A stretch of 64,000 nucleotides of DNA, taken from NCBI GenBank assembly GCA_028751875.1, contig CM054140.1, forward strand, positions 50,094,671 to 50,158,670, written 5' to 3'. The notes under the pieces were generated by a model. It did no database searches and was not told the DNA's origin. It saw only the letters and a list, made by a program, of their open reading frames with translations. Positions within the stretch are counted from its first letter, which is position 1, and each line of letters starts with the position of its first letter. Source of the DNA: Rapana venosa. Taxonomy: Eukaryota; Mollusca; Gastropoda; Neogastropoda; Muricidae. The position numbers were made by a program, and so were the translations under genes. Below, piece by piece: positions 11,401 to 22,981 of the stretch.

Positions 11401-12916
11401 AATGGATTTTCAAGCAATATCAGCTGCTAACTTTCGAGGTCTCCATCATCATGAAGGTGTCAGCCTCACTGCTGAATCAGGTTATTGTCCTTGTTGTCTA
11501 CAATGCAGATTGAGAGATTTCTTCAGTGTGCTTTTTTCTCTTTGGAGTGTGATAGGATTTATTTTTTTTACTTCCGTACCCACTCACCTTGTATCATAGC
11601 AAAACAGAACCAGATTGATTTCTGATTGATCGTCGGCCCTTACGCGATCCTTTCCACAGTACACCTGGCAGCGCTGAGCGTCATCCTGATCACCTTTGCT
11701 GGCAGGCAGGGAGTGCTGCTGAAGGCGTTTAGCATGTGTGAGCCCTGACAGACAGTTGGAGGCCGGTGGAGGGAACAGCTTAATCCCGGCCCATGTAGCC
11801 TCCACCATGACTGGCACGCCGACACGCTGCGCTGCTAAAGGGAGTAAATCCCCAGCCTTCCTCGTCACACTCGGCAGAGCTGCCAGCCCGACACTCGATC
11901 CCCGCCACCTCAGCTGCCTCAGCGGCCCCACAATGGACAGCCCCTGAAATCCACCCCTCCTACAATTTCTTGTCTTACATGAAATATGGCCGCCTGACAA
12001 GCGCCCAAGACAAGCGGAGCGGGTGCGAAACTTGTGTGATGAATAGAATGAAGTGTGTGTGAAACAGCGGGCTGAAAGGAAAGGCCGGGCCGTGCAACCG
12101 TGCACTGGGCAGCTAGGTTACACACTGGGCCAGCGCAGGAATCGGGCTGGAAGCGGAGGAGGGAGGCTTTGCGCAGGCAGCTCTTTCGGCGGTGTGGAGT
12201 GGATTAAATGTGTATGTGTTGACATGAGGGTCACGGACTCCATGCATTTGTCACCCGGTGGAATCCTCCGCTCCTATGATCCACCCATCCGCCCGTACCT
12301 CCTCCCTCCGTACAGCACAGGACGTCCAGCCTATCCCCGTCAAGCCAGAAACAGCCCCATCCTTCACCGCTACCCCTGCACATTGCCCCATCAGTCCTGA
12401 TACAGCGGTAAAGACTAGAGTCTGGTAGACCGAAAAAAACCACGGAATTTTTCTTTGACATCGCTAGTTATGGTGTTGCTTGCATGTACAGATGAGCCAT
12501 TTCAGCAACCAGTCAACAGATGACACTAACTGGGCAGAAACCTCTACAGATAACCAGTCACATCTGAAGTTGTAACAGGTCCTGCAGGTCCAGTCTTTGT
12601 GAGGCTGGAAAAAATGTAATGTACGTTCTAATTCCTATGGATAAATCTCAAACTTCGTTTTTCTCAGGTTTCAATTCTTAAGAAATATCGAACCGCATAC
12701 ATGTTATTAAGAATATACTTAGTTTTCTTTAACTTTCTCATTATTATATGGATTATTCAGTTTTTATCGACTTAAGGACGATACAACTCATCTGATTATT
12801 TTTTATGTTCGGAGCTGCATAGCAAAAGAGGAAAACTATTCCAAAGGCTAAACTTTTTCCAGCATTTTAACCTCCCATGGGCACACCAGAGGCCTGGGGT
12901 ATAATATTCCCACCTT
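11401..12916. other. Non-repetitive GC-richer island, function unknown
   Basis: Between 11600 and 12420 the sequence is GC-richer and free of microsatellites, unlike its surroundings. Frames up to 173 codons exist on the minus strand but resemble no family I know. It could be a conserved non-coding or regulatory block, or exons of a gene I cannot identify. From 12420 to 12916 the DNA is AT-rich and unremarkable. Confidence 0.35.
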
Positions 12917-14491
12917 CTGGAAATTCTGTGCTAAGAATTCCCTCTTTTTTTATACCTCCTTTTATTTCTGCTCTTTTACCTTTTCTTAATGTCGCCTCCT
13001 TGTCTGTTTTCTGCCGTCTTGGTCCATCTTCTGCCTTTTCTCCAGAAAGACTTAAGGTAACAGTTCTCTCCCGTGCCGAAGTCGGATGCGCTGGGCCTGA
13101 CTTGTCAGGTGCGTAAAGGCAGTGCAACGCATCTTCGCTCATATGACAGAAAATAGTTGCTGTCTGAGCGTTCGAAGGTAAAGAAGATAGCATTAAACAT
13201 TAATGAACATTTTTATATGACGACAGCGTTCGGATCCTAAATGAATCATTTGCCATAAAAAAAAAATGAACTGGCCATACGTATCTAAGACTGCAAAACA
13301 CACGATCTCTGTGGCCCCTGGAAGAATATGGTGAGGATCTTTATGGTCTTTAAGTCAACTTCCATACAGACCTGCAAGTGCTTTACTCCTTTTGGTGTAT
13401 CCATGCGTGCAGATCGCTTGAAATCACCTGCTTGCTGTAACATCTCTTTAATAGAATTAATAATAATAATGATGATAATAATAATAATAAAATGGTAAAA
13501 CGCTCTACCACAATGTCATAATGAGTCGCATGGCACCGAAGGTAGAATTTTAGTTAACATGTAGTCAGTCTGCAATAAAAAGGCTTTTCATTACACAACA
13601 CAGATTGACAATCGGACAATTCTATTTAAAAGAATTTAAAAGTTATTACACTTAAAAATGATAGACTGAAGGAAGTGACGAAATGAGAAATTAAGTTTAG
13701 CATTGTAATAGGTGGTCAGAATGAGGGCTTGGGTGTTTAACTGCATTTTTAAAAAGCAAAGGGAAAGAAAATTACGAATTTTAAACGAAATTTAAAATAT
13801 ATATATTTGATAGACCACCCCCACCCGCACCTCCCCCCTCCCCCCAAAAAGAGCTGAAACTATTTGGAATGTATTTCCACATATTTTGCTCCAAATTAAT
13901 TGACCTGTCTTAGAAATTAAGAGGTTTGCTGTTGGAATGGCGCTCGGTTCAGGTTGTTGTCATCTCATTCCACAAGATAATGAGAGCAGTATTTTACAGA
14001 GAGATATTCCATTCACCTCACGTAAAAAGAATGCGAGAGTAAAACCTTCAAGGGTGACAATAAGACATCACTTGGCAAAAGTTTGCCGTTAGACTTTCTG
14101 TAATGCAGAAGCAGTTACAGATACAGTCAGCAAGAAAGAGGGATGCACTGGGGGATCATTAACGCGACTGACCAAGTATGAATACTCTCCTTCTGCGTCA
14201 ACGCTCAGACAGCGACTAGTGTTGTCTGTCATGTGAGCAAAAATGTGTTGCGCTGCCATTAAGCGCCTGACAAGTTAGATCCAACGCATCCGACTTCGGC
14301 GTGGGAGAGAATGGTTATATTTTAAGTCTTTCGGGTGGGGGGGGGGGGGGGGGGGGAAGCAGAAGAATGGACCAAGAAGGCAGAAAACAGACAAAAGGGG
14401 AAAGGGGGGGGGGGGGAGAAAGACAAGGAAGAAGGCAGAAACAAAGGGAGGGATTGAAAAGAGGGGATTTCTAGCACAGAATTTTCAGACT
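12917..14491. mobile_element. Foldback-type element with arms of 260-290 bp
   Basis: The left arm (12917 to about 13178) is repeated inverted in the right arm (about 14200 to 14491). Shared blocks, in order, include AAATTCTGTGCTA, CTTGGTCCAT, AAGACTTAA, GCCGAAGTCGGATGCG, CTTGTCAGG and CTGTCTGAGCG. A poly(G) run interrupts the right arm. The ~1-kb centre has no coding sequence and includes a segment (13490-13780) resembling 43340-43650. It is probably a non-autonomous DNA element; no target duplication was identified. Confidence 0.7.
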
Positions 14492-14557
14492 ATGATGAGG
14501 AAGAAGAAACAGAATAAACAAAATAAACAATTGCTTAGGACAAGTTTTATGTACACG

Positions 14558-14790
14558 GGCGTTTGCACCAGTGGTCACAGCGTTGAACCTGTGATCTGAT
14601 GATTAGTTGACGGTACGGGTTCGAACCCCACAGAGGTGTTCATTCAGGAGTTTTCTTTCCACTGCCACTGCCACTTCTGTCCTCAAAGTCCAGTGGATGA
14701 GACCAGTAGAAAGCGAGGTGTGGTGTCAAACTCGCACAGAACATCTTGCCACAGTTCAAAACCCTATGCACTTGTCATACAACAGTAACC
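14558..14790 (+). mobile_element. SINE family B, old diverged copy
   Basis: Head with CACCAGTGGTCACAGCGTTG (box A-like) and GGGTTCGAACCCCAC (box B). The body retains AAAGTCCAGTGGATGAGACC and CGCACAGAACATCTTGCCAC, aligned with the 39309 copy. No clear tail. Confidence 0.6.
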
Positions 14791-15075
14791 AGCTATGACA
14801 GATAGCAGGGATAACATGGACATACCTAGGATGCAATCCATTTAGCTCATTTGACAAATCAGATTACAGCAATTTGAGTAGACAGTTAGACTGTGGGTTT
14901 TTTCTGAATATGAGTCGGAGTTTAGCAAGCAAACATTTTTTTCGGATCAAATCATGATTATATCACACTTTTGTCTGTCCGACCTCGGAACCCAGCGTTA
15001 GGATGACAGCGAACATTTGTACAGTTTCCTTAAAACAGCAGCAATACCCGGTTTATCAAAACGATTGTGTTTCTC

Positions 15076-15077
<2 letters not shown>

Positions 15078-15118
<41 letters not shown>

Positions 15119-15178
15119 CTCTTTTCTCTCTCTCTCTCTCTCTCTGATGATGATGATCATCATCATCATCATCATTAT
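15078..15178. repeat. (TC)n followed by (GAT)n/(ATC)n
   Basis: TC runs broken by two TTCTC or TTTTC interruptions, then GATGATGATGATCATCATCA, a small palindromic triplet run. Confidence 0.9.
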
Positions 15179-15619
15179 TTCCTTTTATAAAATTTCTTTT
15201 AAAGTAATTCCTTTTTTCTTTTGTAACTGATTGTTTTTATTAAGGATTACTTTGATTTGTTGTTCTTTTGTTTTTATGTATCTATCTGTTATGGAGCTGA
15301 TTAGAGGTAATGCGCATAGATCAGTTAATAAAGACAATAAGGTGTTTACATTTTAAATACACATTAAAGCTTCTATTTTGTACGCAACCAGTCTGCTACA
15401 TCTTCCGTTTATCTGATTTCTTTCTGTCTGTATGCCTTCTTCTCTTCTTTCTTCCTTTATCTTCTTTTTCTGCTTTCTCTCCTGTCTTTCAGTCTGTCTT
15501 CTTATCTCCCTGTCCTTCTGTCTTTCTTTGTCTTCCTACGAGAGTAAGTGAGGTACCAGACTTGTCCATTAATGCTGGTTTTGAGCCGAAGTGTGGGGGC
15601 TGTGCCAATGACTATATTC

Positions 15620-15850
15620 TTTATGTGTGTATGCGTGTGCGGCGCGCGCGCACGCGCGCGTGTGAGTGCGCGCGCCCGCGCGTCCGCGCGTGTGCATTGG
15701 AATTTGTTAAAACTATTAATTGTTATTGGTTGCATGTGGAAGATAGGTCGAACGAATGCAAGCAAGCCCTTTGATTTTTTGTTTGCATGGTAAAGGGCTA
15801 TATAAATTCCATTTATATTATTATTATTTTTATTATTTTCATTATTATTT
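15620..15850 (+). mobile_element. Interspersed repeat family E, second copy
   Basis: (TG)n and (CG)n head, then GGAATTTGTTAAAACTATTA, TGGTTGCATGTGGAAG, CGAATGCAAGCAAGCC and GGGCTATATAAATTCCATTT followed by ATT repeats. Confidence 0.68.
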
Positions 15851-16179
15851 TCCAAGCTACATATAATCGTCTGTTGTTCTGCTTGGTCTTGGTGAGTCTT
15901 TTGAAGATGTTGAGTGCTTGATTACTGTTTACTGTGTTGAGGTCTTTTCAATGATTTTGCACTGTTCCGAAATCCGATTGTTTTTCACTTCCCTCACGTT
16001 TTGCTTGATTTTATTTTTCACCCTGTGGTGGTTTGCTGCTTTCATTTTTTGTTCTTGAAAACCTAGTAGGTTGGGTCTTTTTTTCATTGCAAAGGTCAAA
16101 GTTGATGTCACAGATCCGTGGCTGTATCTTATTTCTCTGTCTTCCCAGCACTTCTTCTGCCGCCTCTATTTTTTTAAAT

Positions 16180-16420
16180 TTATGTATACCACTTTAAGTC
16201 ACGGCAGACTTCTCTGCGTGAAATTCGGGCTGCTCTCCCCAGGGAGAGCGCGTCGCCACAAGAGCAGCGCCACCCATTTTTTCTTTTTTTTCTTTTCCTT
16301 TCTGCAACTGTATTTGTTTCCTTGTCAGAGTGGCTTTTTTTCTACAGAATTTTGCCAAGGACAACTCTCTTGTTGCCCTGGGTTCTTTTATGTGCCCTAA
16401 ATAATTATGTGTAACACACG

Positions 16421-16451
<31 letters not shown>

Positions 16452-16592
16452 TAGCACACAGACCACCACTCATGGTCTAATGGATGGGAGGAAAGTTTCT
16501 GGCCCAAACGGGGATCGAACCACCGGACACTTACGACCCGGACTTTTCGTTTTCTAGGCAGGTGCATTAGCTCTAGACCACCGATCTACCAT
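16180..16592 (-). mobile_element. tRNA-derived SINE, family C
   Basis: Read on the minus strand: box A-like GATCGGTGGTCTAGAGCTAA, box B GGTGGTTCGATCCCCGTTT. The plus-strand left end contains CACTTTAAGTCACGGCAGAC, GTGAAATTCGGGCTGCTCTC and GAGCGCGTCGCCACAAGAGC. Length is about 410 bases. Two more good copies occur in the window. Confidence 0.85.
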
Positions 16593-17344
16593 TGTCCACT
16601 ATCATGATTTGCTTGAATTCATGAACAAGTGTGTTGCTGTTGTTGTCCACAGTATTCAGTGTTTCTGGTTAACAAGGCCTAGACCATGCATTCTCTGGAG
16701 CTGACATGAACATGATCATGACCTAGCGCTTATGGCTATGAAATCTAATCTGAAGAAAACCATCCTGTGGCCAGCCCTCCACTGGTTTGGCTATCCACTC
16801 TGTCTTCCTCCCACCCCTGGGAAACTCTTACAGCCTTGCTCAGCACACAGTTATGTATAGGACAGGCAGGGAAGGGTTTGATGTGGGGTGTGAGGCGGAG
16901 GATGCTACTCTTTATCTCAAGGACCATGATTAACTTTCATCTCTAATCTTCCATACAACAGGCAGATCTACATCACCAAAACGACATTCATTACAATATG
17001 CAGCACGCGGCTCAGTTCAGGTATTTTTCATGTGCATTATAGAAGTTTTGGAAACCACACTAACACTATTGATAAAAAAAAATAATTGTTTTTTAATGAG
17101 GGGGGGGGGGGAGGGAGGGTTGGGAAGGGGGGTGTTTGGGTTTGTTTGTTGTTGTTTTGTTGTTGTTGTTGTTTGGGGGGTCTTTACTGAGAAAAACAAT
17201 GAGAAAATCAGACAGGCTTCTTTTTCAAAATCCTTTACACATATTTTTGGCGTTATTTAGGAGAAAAATAATCATGAATTGATCGTATGGTTAAAAAAAA
17301 CAAACAACCGTTTCACTATCAGATTTTTTTTCCATAAGTTTTGG
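16593..17344. other. No gene seen
   Basis: Unique-looking sequence with a poly(G) run at 17101-17111 and a GTT/GTTT-rich stretch that grades into the T-rich array. Confidence 0.5.
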
Positions 17345-19862
17345 TTGTTTTGATTTGGGTTGTTGTTGACTGTGACATTTTTGTTTTTGTTGATGGTTAG
17401 AATACTTTTTTGACAGTTATAATGTTTTGCTTTTGTTGACAGTTATACTATTTTTTGTTTTTTTTTGACGAATATAATTTTAAAAATATTTTTGGTGACA
17501 GTTATACTACTTTTGTTTTTGTTGACAGTTATACTATGTTTGTTTTTGTTGACAGTTATATTGTTTTTGTTGACAGTTGTGATTGTTTGCTTTTGTTGAC
17601 AGCTAGTTATGTTTATTTTTGTCAATATTTATAATACGTTTGTTTTTATTGACAGTTATAATACAGGGGTTTTTTTGTCGACAGTTATATGTTTGTTTTG
17701 TGACAGTTGTGTTTGTTTTTTGACAGTTATGTTTGTTTTTGTCGACAGTTATGTCTGTTATTGTTGACAGTTATATTATGTCTGTTTTTTGTTGACAGTT
17801 ATATCATGTTGGTTTTTGACAGTTATGCTTGTTTTTGTCCACAGTTATGTCTGCTTTTTGTTGACAGTGGTATGCTGGGGTTTTTTTACAGTTATGTATG
17901 CCTTTGTTGACAGTGATATCATGTTTGTTTTTGTTGACAGTTGTATGTTTGTTTTTGTTGACAGTGGTATGTTTGTTTTTGTTGACAGTGGTATGTTTGT
18001 TTTTGTTGACAGTGATTTTTTTTTTTTACAGTTATGTTTGTTTTGTTGATAGTGGTATGGGGTTTTTTGACAGAAATATTTATATTTCTCGACAGTAATG
18101 TTTGTTTTGTTGATAGTGGTATGGGTTTTTTTTGACAGAAATATTTATATTAGTCGACAGTTATGTTTGTTTTCTTTGACAGTTATGTTTGTTTTTGTTG
18201 ACATTTGCTGTTTTTGTTGACAGTTATATTATGTTTGTTTTTGTTGACATTTGCTGTTTTGTTGACAGTTATATTATGTTTCTTTTTGTTGACAATTGCT
18301 GTTTTTGTTGACAGTTATATTATGTTTCTTTTTGTTGACAGTTATATTATGTTTGTTTTTGTTGACAGTTATATTACGTTTCTTTTTGTTGACAGTTCTG
18401 TCTGTTTTTGTCGACAGTTATATTATGTTTCTTTTTGTTGACAGTTGCTGTTTTTGTCAACAGTTATATTATGTCTGTATTTGACAGCTATGTTTGTTTT
18501 TGTTGACAGTCATATTATGTCTGTTTTTTGTTGACAGTTATATTATGTTTGTTTTTGACAGCTATGTTTGTTTTTGTTGACAGTCATATTATGTCTGTTT
18601 ATGGTCGACAGTTATATTATGTCCGTTTTGTTGACAGTTATATTATGATCGTTTTTGACAGCTATGTTTGTTTTTGTTGATAGTTATATCATGTTTGTTT
18701 TTGTTAACAGTTATATTATGTTTGTTTTTGACAGCTATGTTTGTTTTTGTTGACAGTCATATTATGTCCGTTTTGGTTGACAGTTATATTATGTTTGTTT
18801 TTGACAGTTATGTTTGGTTTTCTCGACAGTTGTATTATGTTTGTTTTTGACATGGTTGTTTTTGGTGACAGTTTGTTAGTGTTTGTTGACGGTTGCTGTT
18901 TTGTTGACAGTTATATCATGTTTGTTTTTGTGACAGCTATACTATTTTTGTTTTGGTTGACAATTATGGGTTTTTTGTTGTTGACAGCTATAATATTTTT
19001 GTACTTGTAGATTGTCACAATATTTTGTTTGACAATACTTTTTGTTTTTGATGACAGTTATATTTTTGTTTTTTTGTTGAGCGTTATGCTATTTTTCTTG
19101 TTCTTGTCCGTTACGCGTTATAATAGTTTGGATTTTGTTTATACTTGTATGTTTTAGTTTCTTGGCAGTTATATTTCTGTGTTTGTTGACAGTTATAATA
19201 TTGTTTTTTGTTGATAGTTACAATATTTTTGTGTTTGTTGACAGTTAGGATATTTTTGTGTTTGGTGACAGTTACATTATTGTTTTTTGTTGATAGTTAT
19301 AGTATTTTTGTGTTTGTTGATAGTTATGAAAGCTTTATTCTTGTTGACAGTTATAATATTGGTTTTTGTTGATATAATATTTTTGTGTTTGTTCACAGTT
19401 ATGATATTTTTGTGTTTGTTGATAGTTATAATATTTTTGTATTTGTCGACAGTTATCATATTTTTGTTTTTGTTGACAGTTATAAATAATATTGTGTTTT
19501 TTGGGTGCTAGTTATAACATTTATGTATTTGTCGACAGTTATAATATTTTGTGTTTGTTGACAATTATATTTTTGTGTTTGTTGACAATTATAATATTGT
19601 TTTTTGTTGATAGTTATATTTTTGTATTTGTCGACAGATATGATTGTTTCGTTTTTGTCGACAGATATAATGTTTTTGTTGATAGTTAAATTATGTGTGT
19701 TTTTGTTGATAGTTGAATTATATGTTTGGTTTTGTTGATAGTTTAATTATGTTTGTTTTTGTTGATAGTTATAATACTTTTGTTTTGTTGACAGTTGTCA
19801 TCTTTTTGATTGACAGTTACGATGGTTTTGGTTTTGTTGACAGTTAGGATTTTTTGTTTTTG
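17345..19862. repeat. T-rich irregular minisatellite with GTTGACAGTTAT core
   Basis: Several dozen units of about 25-30 bases, built from GTTTTTGTTGACAGTTATAT and TATGTTTG. Unit length and the ATT/ATG part vary (TTTGACAG, TTGATAG, TCGACAG). The plus strand is almost free of long purine runs. Open frames such as FVDSYIMFVF are artefacts. Remnants resume at 20814 after two SINEs. Confidence 0.9.
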
Positions 19863-19867
19863 GAGGG

Positions 19868-20265
19868 AGGGTGGGGAACAGCCTTGTGTTGGAGCGTTGG
19901 CTGTGGTCTGACTGGAGCCCGCGTTGGAGCCGCCACGTCTCGGAGTTAACACCAGCACTGGCTCCGCTTTCCGAAGTCCTTCAGATGAGACTGGAAATCG
20001 AGGTCCCATGTGCAAACGCAAGAAGAGCATCATGCGCATACGTTAAAACACGTTCTACTTTTCGAAAGAGTAGGACATTCGTCCCTGTGAGAACGGAAAA
20101 CAAAGGATACATACTTTCAACCAAAACCAAAACCCGTATGCACACACACTAGTGTCGTGTTTAGACGCCATCCCCGAGGTCGGATTGCAGCCACCTTCAA
20201 CTACAGAAACGGTCGCATACGCAAAGATCTCGTCATCCGTGAACCTTGGAGCTGTAGCCGAGGAA
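19868..20265 (+). mobile_element. SINE family B-long, plus copy inside T-rich array
   Basis: Body GAAGTCCTTCAGATGAGACT, then CCCGAGGTCGGATTGCAGCC, TCGCATACGCAAAGATCTCG, CCTTGGAGCTGTAGCC. The head is degraded (TGTTGGAGCGTTGGC). It interrupts the T-rich array that resumes after 20813. Confidence 0.75.
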
Positions 20266-20404
20266 TGACGATGATGATGATGATATAATAATAATGATAA
20301 CAACGATGGTGATGATGATGTGGAGGGACAATTCTAGAGCACTCTCCATCCCCGAACACACATGTTTATGTCGATAATTCGTTGGGTTTGGAGGTGTTAT
20401 TTTT

Positions 20405-20795
20405 CGTTCCTCAGCTGGAGTTCCTGGGTTCTGCAGTGGTGAGAGTTTGCATATGCCAGCGTTCTCCCCACCATTACGGCGGCTGCATTCTGTCTTCAGA
20501 GATGTTTACAAGCACGACACCTTTGCGCATGTTTATTTTTTCTTCTGTTGTCAGCCATTCCTACCAGCTCGAAATGGCTACTCTTCTGAAAGGCGGAACG
20601 GGTTTCAATGTGAGCGCAGGATGTTCTGCAGGCGTTCGCACACGGAACCTCGGTTTATGGTCTCATCCGAAGGACTTTTGGGGAAGTGGAATCAGCATTG
20701 ATGTTTACTTGAAAATTCCTGAAAATGAGCTCGTTGTGGTGGCTCGATCCCGGGCCGTCAGATCACGAGTGCAGTGCTTTAACCACTAGACTATC
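20405..20795 (-). mobile_element. SINE family B-long, minus copy, inverted partner
   Basis: Complement of the family: GGCGGCTGCATTCTGTCTTC on the left, then GTCTCATCCGAAGGACTTTT, and the head complement GTGCTTTAACCACTAGACTA at the right. With the copy at 19868-20265 it forms an inverted pair separated by about 140 bases. Confidence 0.78.
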
Positions 20796-20813
20796 CCCCC
20801 CCCCCCCCCCCCC

Positions 20814-20945
20814 AACCCCCTCCTACCACCTTAATAGTCATAATAATATTTTTTTCGATTTGTTTTTGTTCATAGTTAAAACGATTTTGTTTTTATTGTT
20901 AGTTACGATATTTTCGCTGATGTGTTGATGTTGCTAACTATAATA
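20814..20945. repeat. Right-hand remnant of the T-rich array
   Basis: ATTTGTTTTTGTTCATAGTT, TTGTTTTTATTGTTAGTTAC and TGATGTTGCTAACTATAATA are degenerate units of the 17345-19862 array, now cut off by the SINE pair and a poly(C) run. Confidence 0.6.
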
Positions 20946-22484
20946 CATTTTTCCAAAAGCCAGAGTTTGCGGTGGGCAGCGACTAAAAGAACGGTTGGGT
21001 TGAACTTCACCTTTCAATTGATCTGGATTCTGAAAACAGAACATGTATGTATGTATGTATGTATGTATGTATGTATATATATATATATATTATGGGGGGG
21101 GGGGGGGATATATGTGTGTGCATAAATAGGCGTGCACATCCGGGGTTTGGTGGGGGGTTTTTTAGCGCTTTTTACATCATTTGTACGCTCTTCCCTCAGT
21201 ATTACTACGACCTTTATGAAAAGCCAGCAACAGAGAGAAGACTACTTTTCCAGCTACAACGGTCAGTACTCCAATTACTATGTCAGCCAAAGCCAGGGCC
21301 TGGTTCCTTCTTTCATGACTTGGCATTCTCAGTCTTCCCCCTTAGTTCCTTCTCTCTCCGAGTTCTCAGTTCAGAGGTCACTCCTCCCTGTTAACGGCGG
21401 CACACCCTGCTAGTGCTGCCCTACCGTGCAGCAGTTCCCACGCTCAGTTTCTCTCAGATCAGACCTTGTGCCCATCATAAATTGATAGCCCTTCTTTCTG
21501 CTTCTCATTAGGCACTGTGGTCGCCCCCCCCCCCCCCCCCCCTCCCCACCTCCCTTCACCCCTATGACACTCTTTAAGACGCAACTCGGTATTCAGTACC
21601 AGCGCTCTTACTTTCCATGTCACATTCATTTGTTTTCTGGCCATCCTTTTTCTTCGTCCTTGCAGGTTTCTTCCCTCCCTCTGTATGCTCGAGCATATCA
21701 CATGTACATGGACTCTGCCCCGCCAGCCACCCCACCACAAAGCCCACAGTTGAGGAGAGGTGGGGACGAGGCGGCAGTCATCAAGGCGGGGACCCCTCAG
21801 CACAGTGTTTTACGAGCTTCCCACCGCAAGATCCCCCGCCTGAGAAGGCATACGTTCTAAACAGACCAGTCTGTTGAGAGGAACGTAAAAACCATGATGG
21901 TTTCGTGTCGGAATAGCCGCAGCGAAGATCACGAGAGTCGGAGGTGAGTAGGTGATTACATGGAAGCAGGCATTCAGCACATTAGGACTTTTTATGGTTA
22001 TGTTCAGACAAAAGTCTGAGGGGTCCGGGGCCCACAAAGAGCTTTGTTCGAGTCGCTGTGGAAGGAAGGAAGGGAGGGAGGAGGGGATAGTCTTTCGCGC
22101 CTCAGAGTTCCACATCGTCACAGACAGCTTTATTTCGCCTCCTGGTCTGAGCCAGGCTATTGTGCTCCTCCAGATTTTTCTTCTTTTTTTCTTTTCAGGG
22201 GAGAATTGTTGAGGTTGTGATGTAGCGGCAATGTTGACAAACGCTGAGGCTTTTCTCACAAAATGGATGCTTTTTGTGGCCTTTTTATGGACGGGGGCTG
22301 ACATGTTTGGGTTTCAAAGGATTGAGACATCCCTGAAAGTGACCCTCATCTTTGTTGGCCCAGGACCTGGAGGGGGCTGTGAACGTAAGCGCACAGTCTG
22401 CTCCCTGCTTTCTTTCCATCTCGCTTACTTACTCTCCAGTAACAACTGTGGAAGGAAACGCCCACCAAATTTGAAGCTTTTTCC
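20946..22484. other. Unique GC-richer stretch holding the weak candidate exon
   Basis: Contains (TATG)n at 21042-21074, poly(G) at 21094, a poly(C) at 21525 and moderately complex sequence. A second possible small exon, 21200-21261 (acceptor CCCTCAG, donor GTCAGT, reading YYYDLYEKPATERRLLFQLQ), does not join in phase with 21666. Confidence 0.35.
21666..21860 (+). CDS. Candidate terminal exon of an unidentified gene (weak)
   Basis: An open stretch of 64 codons plus TAA follows a good-looking acceptor (TTTTTCTTCGTCCTTGCAG). It reads VSSLPLYARAYHMYMDSAPP, then a Pro/Gln/Ser segment, then DEAAVIKAGTPQHSVLRAS and a basic end. The codons look less repetitive than chance frames nearby, and the area is GC-richer than its flanks. 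I do not recognise the protein, no upstream exon joins in phase with confidence, and a 164-codon minus-strand frame overlaps its last 50 bases. It may be noise. Confidence 0.18.
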   Translation, partial: VSSLPLYARAYHMYMDSAPPATPPQSPQLRRGGDEAAVIKAGTPQHSVLRASHRKIPRLRRHTF

Positions 22485-22850
22485 TTTTTCGGCTAGAGCT
22501 CCACAGTTCACCAATGATGAGACTTTCCTATGCAACAGGTTTTCCCACCAATATGGTAGCCGCATTCCGACTTCAAGGAGACAGTTTGCAACTGAACTTA
22601 CCGATATTACCAAGGGAGTCGGGAGGTACTGTCCTGCTCTTTCCGATTTTCAACTGTGGAGGGTTCTTGTGACGTGTACATGTCCATTATCACGCGTGTC
22701 CAACTGGTTTAGAATCTCCTCTGAAAGACTTCGCATTCAGTTCGACTTTCCCGTCTAACTGGGAAGAAAATTTAAGGCTGAGAATCAAACCCAGAACCTC
22801 ACGGTCTACTTGTGAGGCAGGTGAAGGTGTAATCGGTCATGCCACCGTCC
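22485..22850 (-). mobile_element. SINE family B-long, diverged minus copy
   Basis: Left part matches the complement of the B-long 3' half (GGTAGCCGCATTCCGACTTC). The right part has a tRNA-like head complement with AATCAAACCCAGAACCTCAC (box B) and GGTCATGCCACCGTCC (box A region). The centre is poorly conserved. Confidence 0.55.
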
Positions 22851-22929
22851 TTCAAATTCACATAAATAAATGAATAAATAAATAAGAACTCTTGCTTCCT
22901 TTTTGGAAGTATTCGGCGTAGAAAGCGCG

Positions 22930-22950
22930 CGTGCACGCACAAGAGCACGT

Positions 22951-22981
<31 letters not shown>

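Noticed and set aside
11584..12105. 173-codon minus-strand frame
   Set aside because: No recognisable domain, no splice logic, and overlapping frames of similar length on the other strand. Kept only as a GC-richer island.
22231..22758. 175-codon plus-strand frame
   Set aside because: Its second half lies in an old minus-strand SINE and its first half shows no domain.
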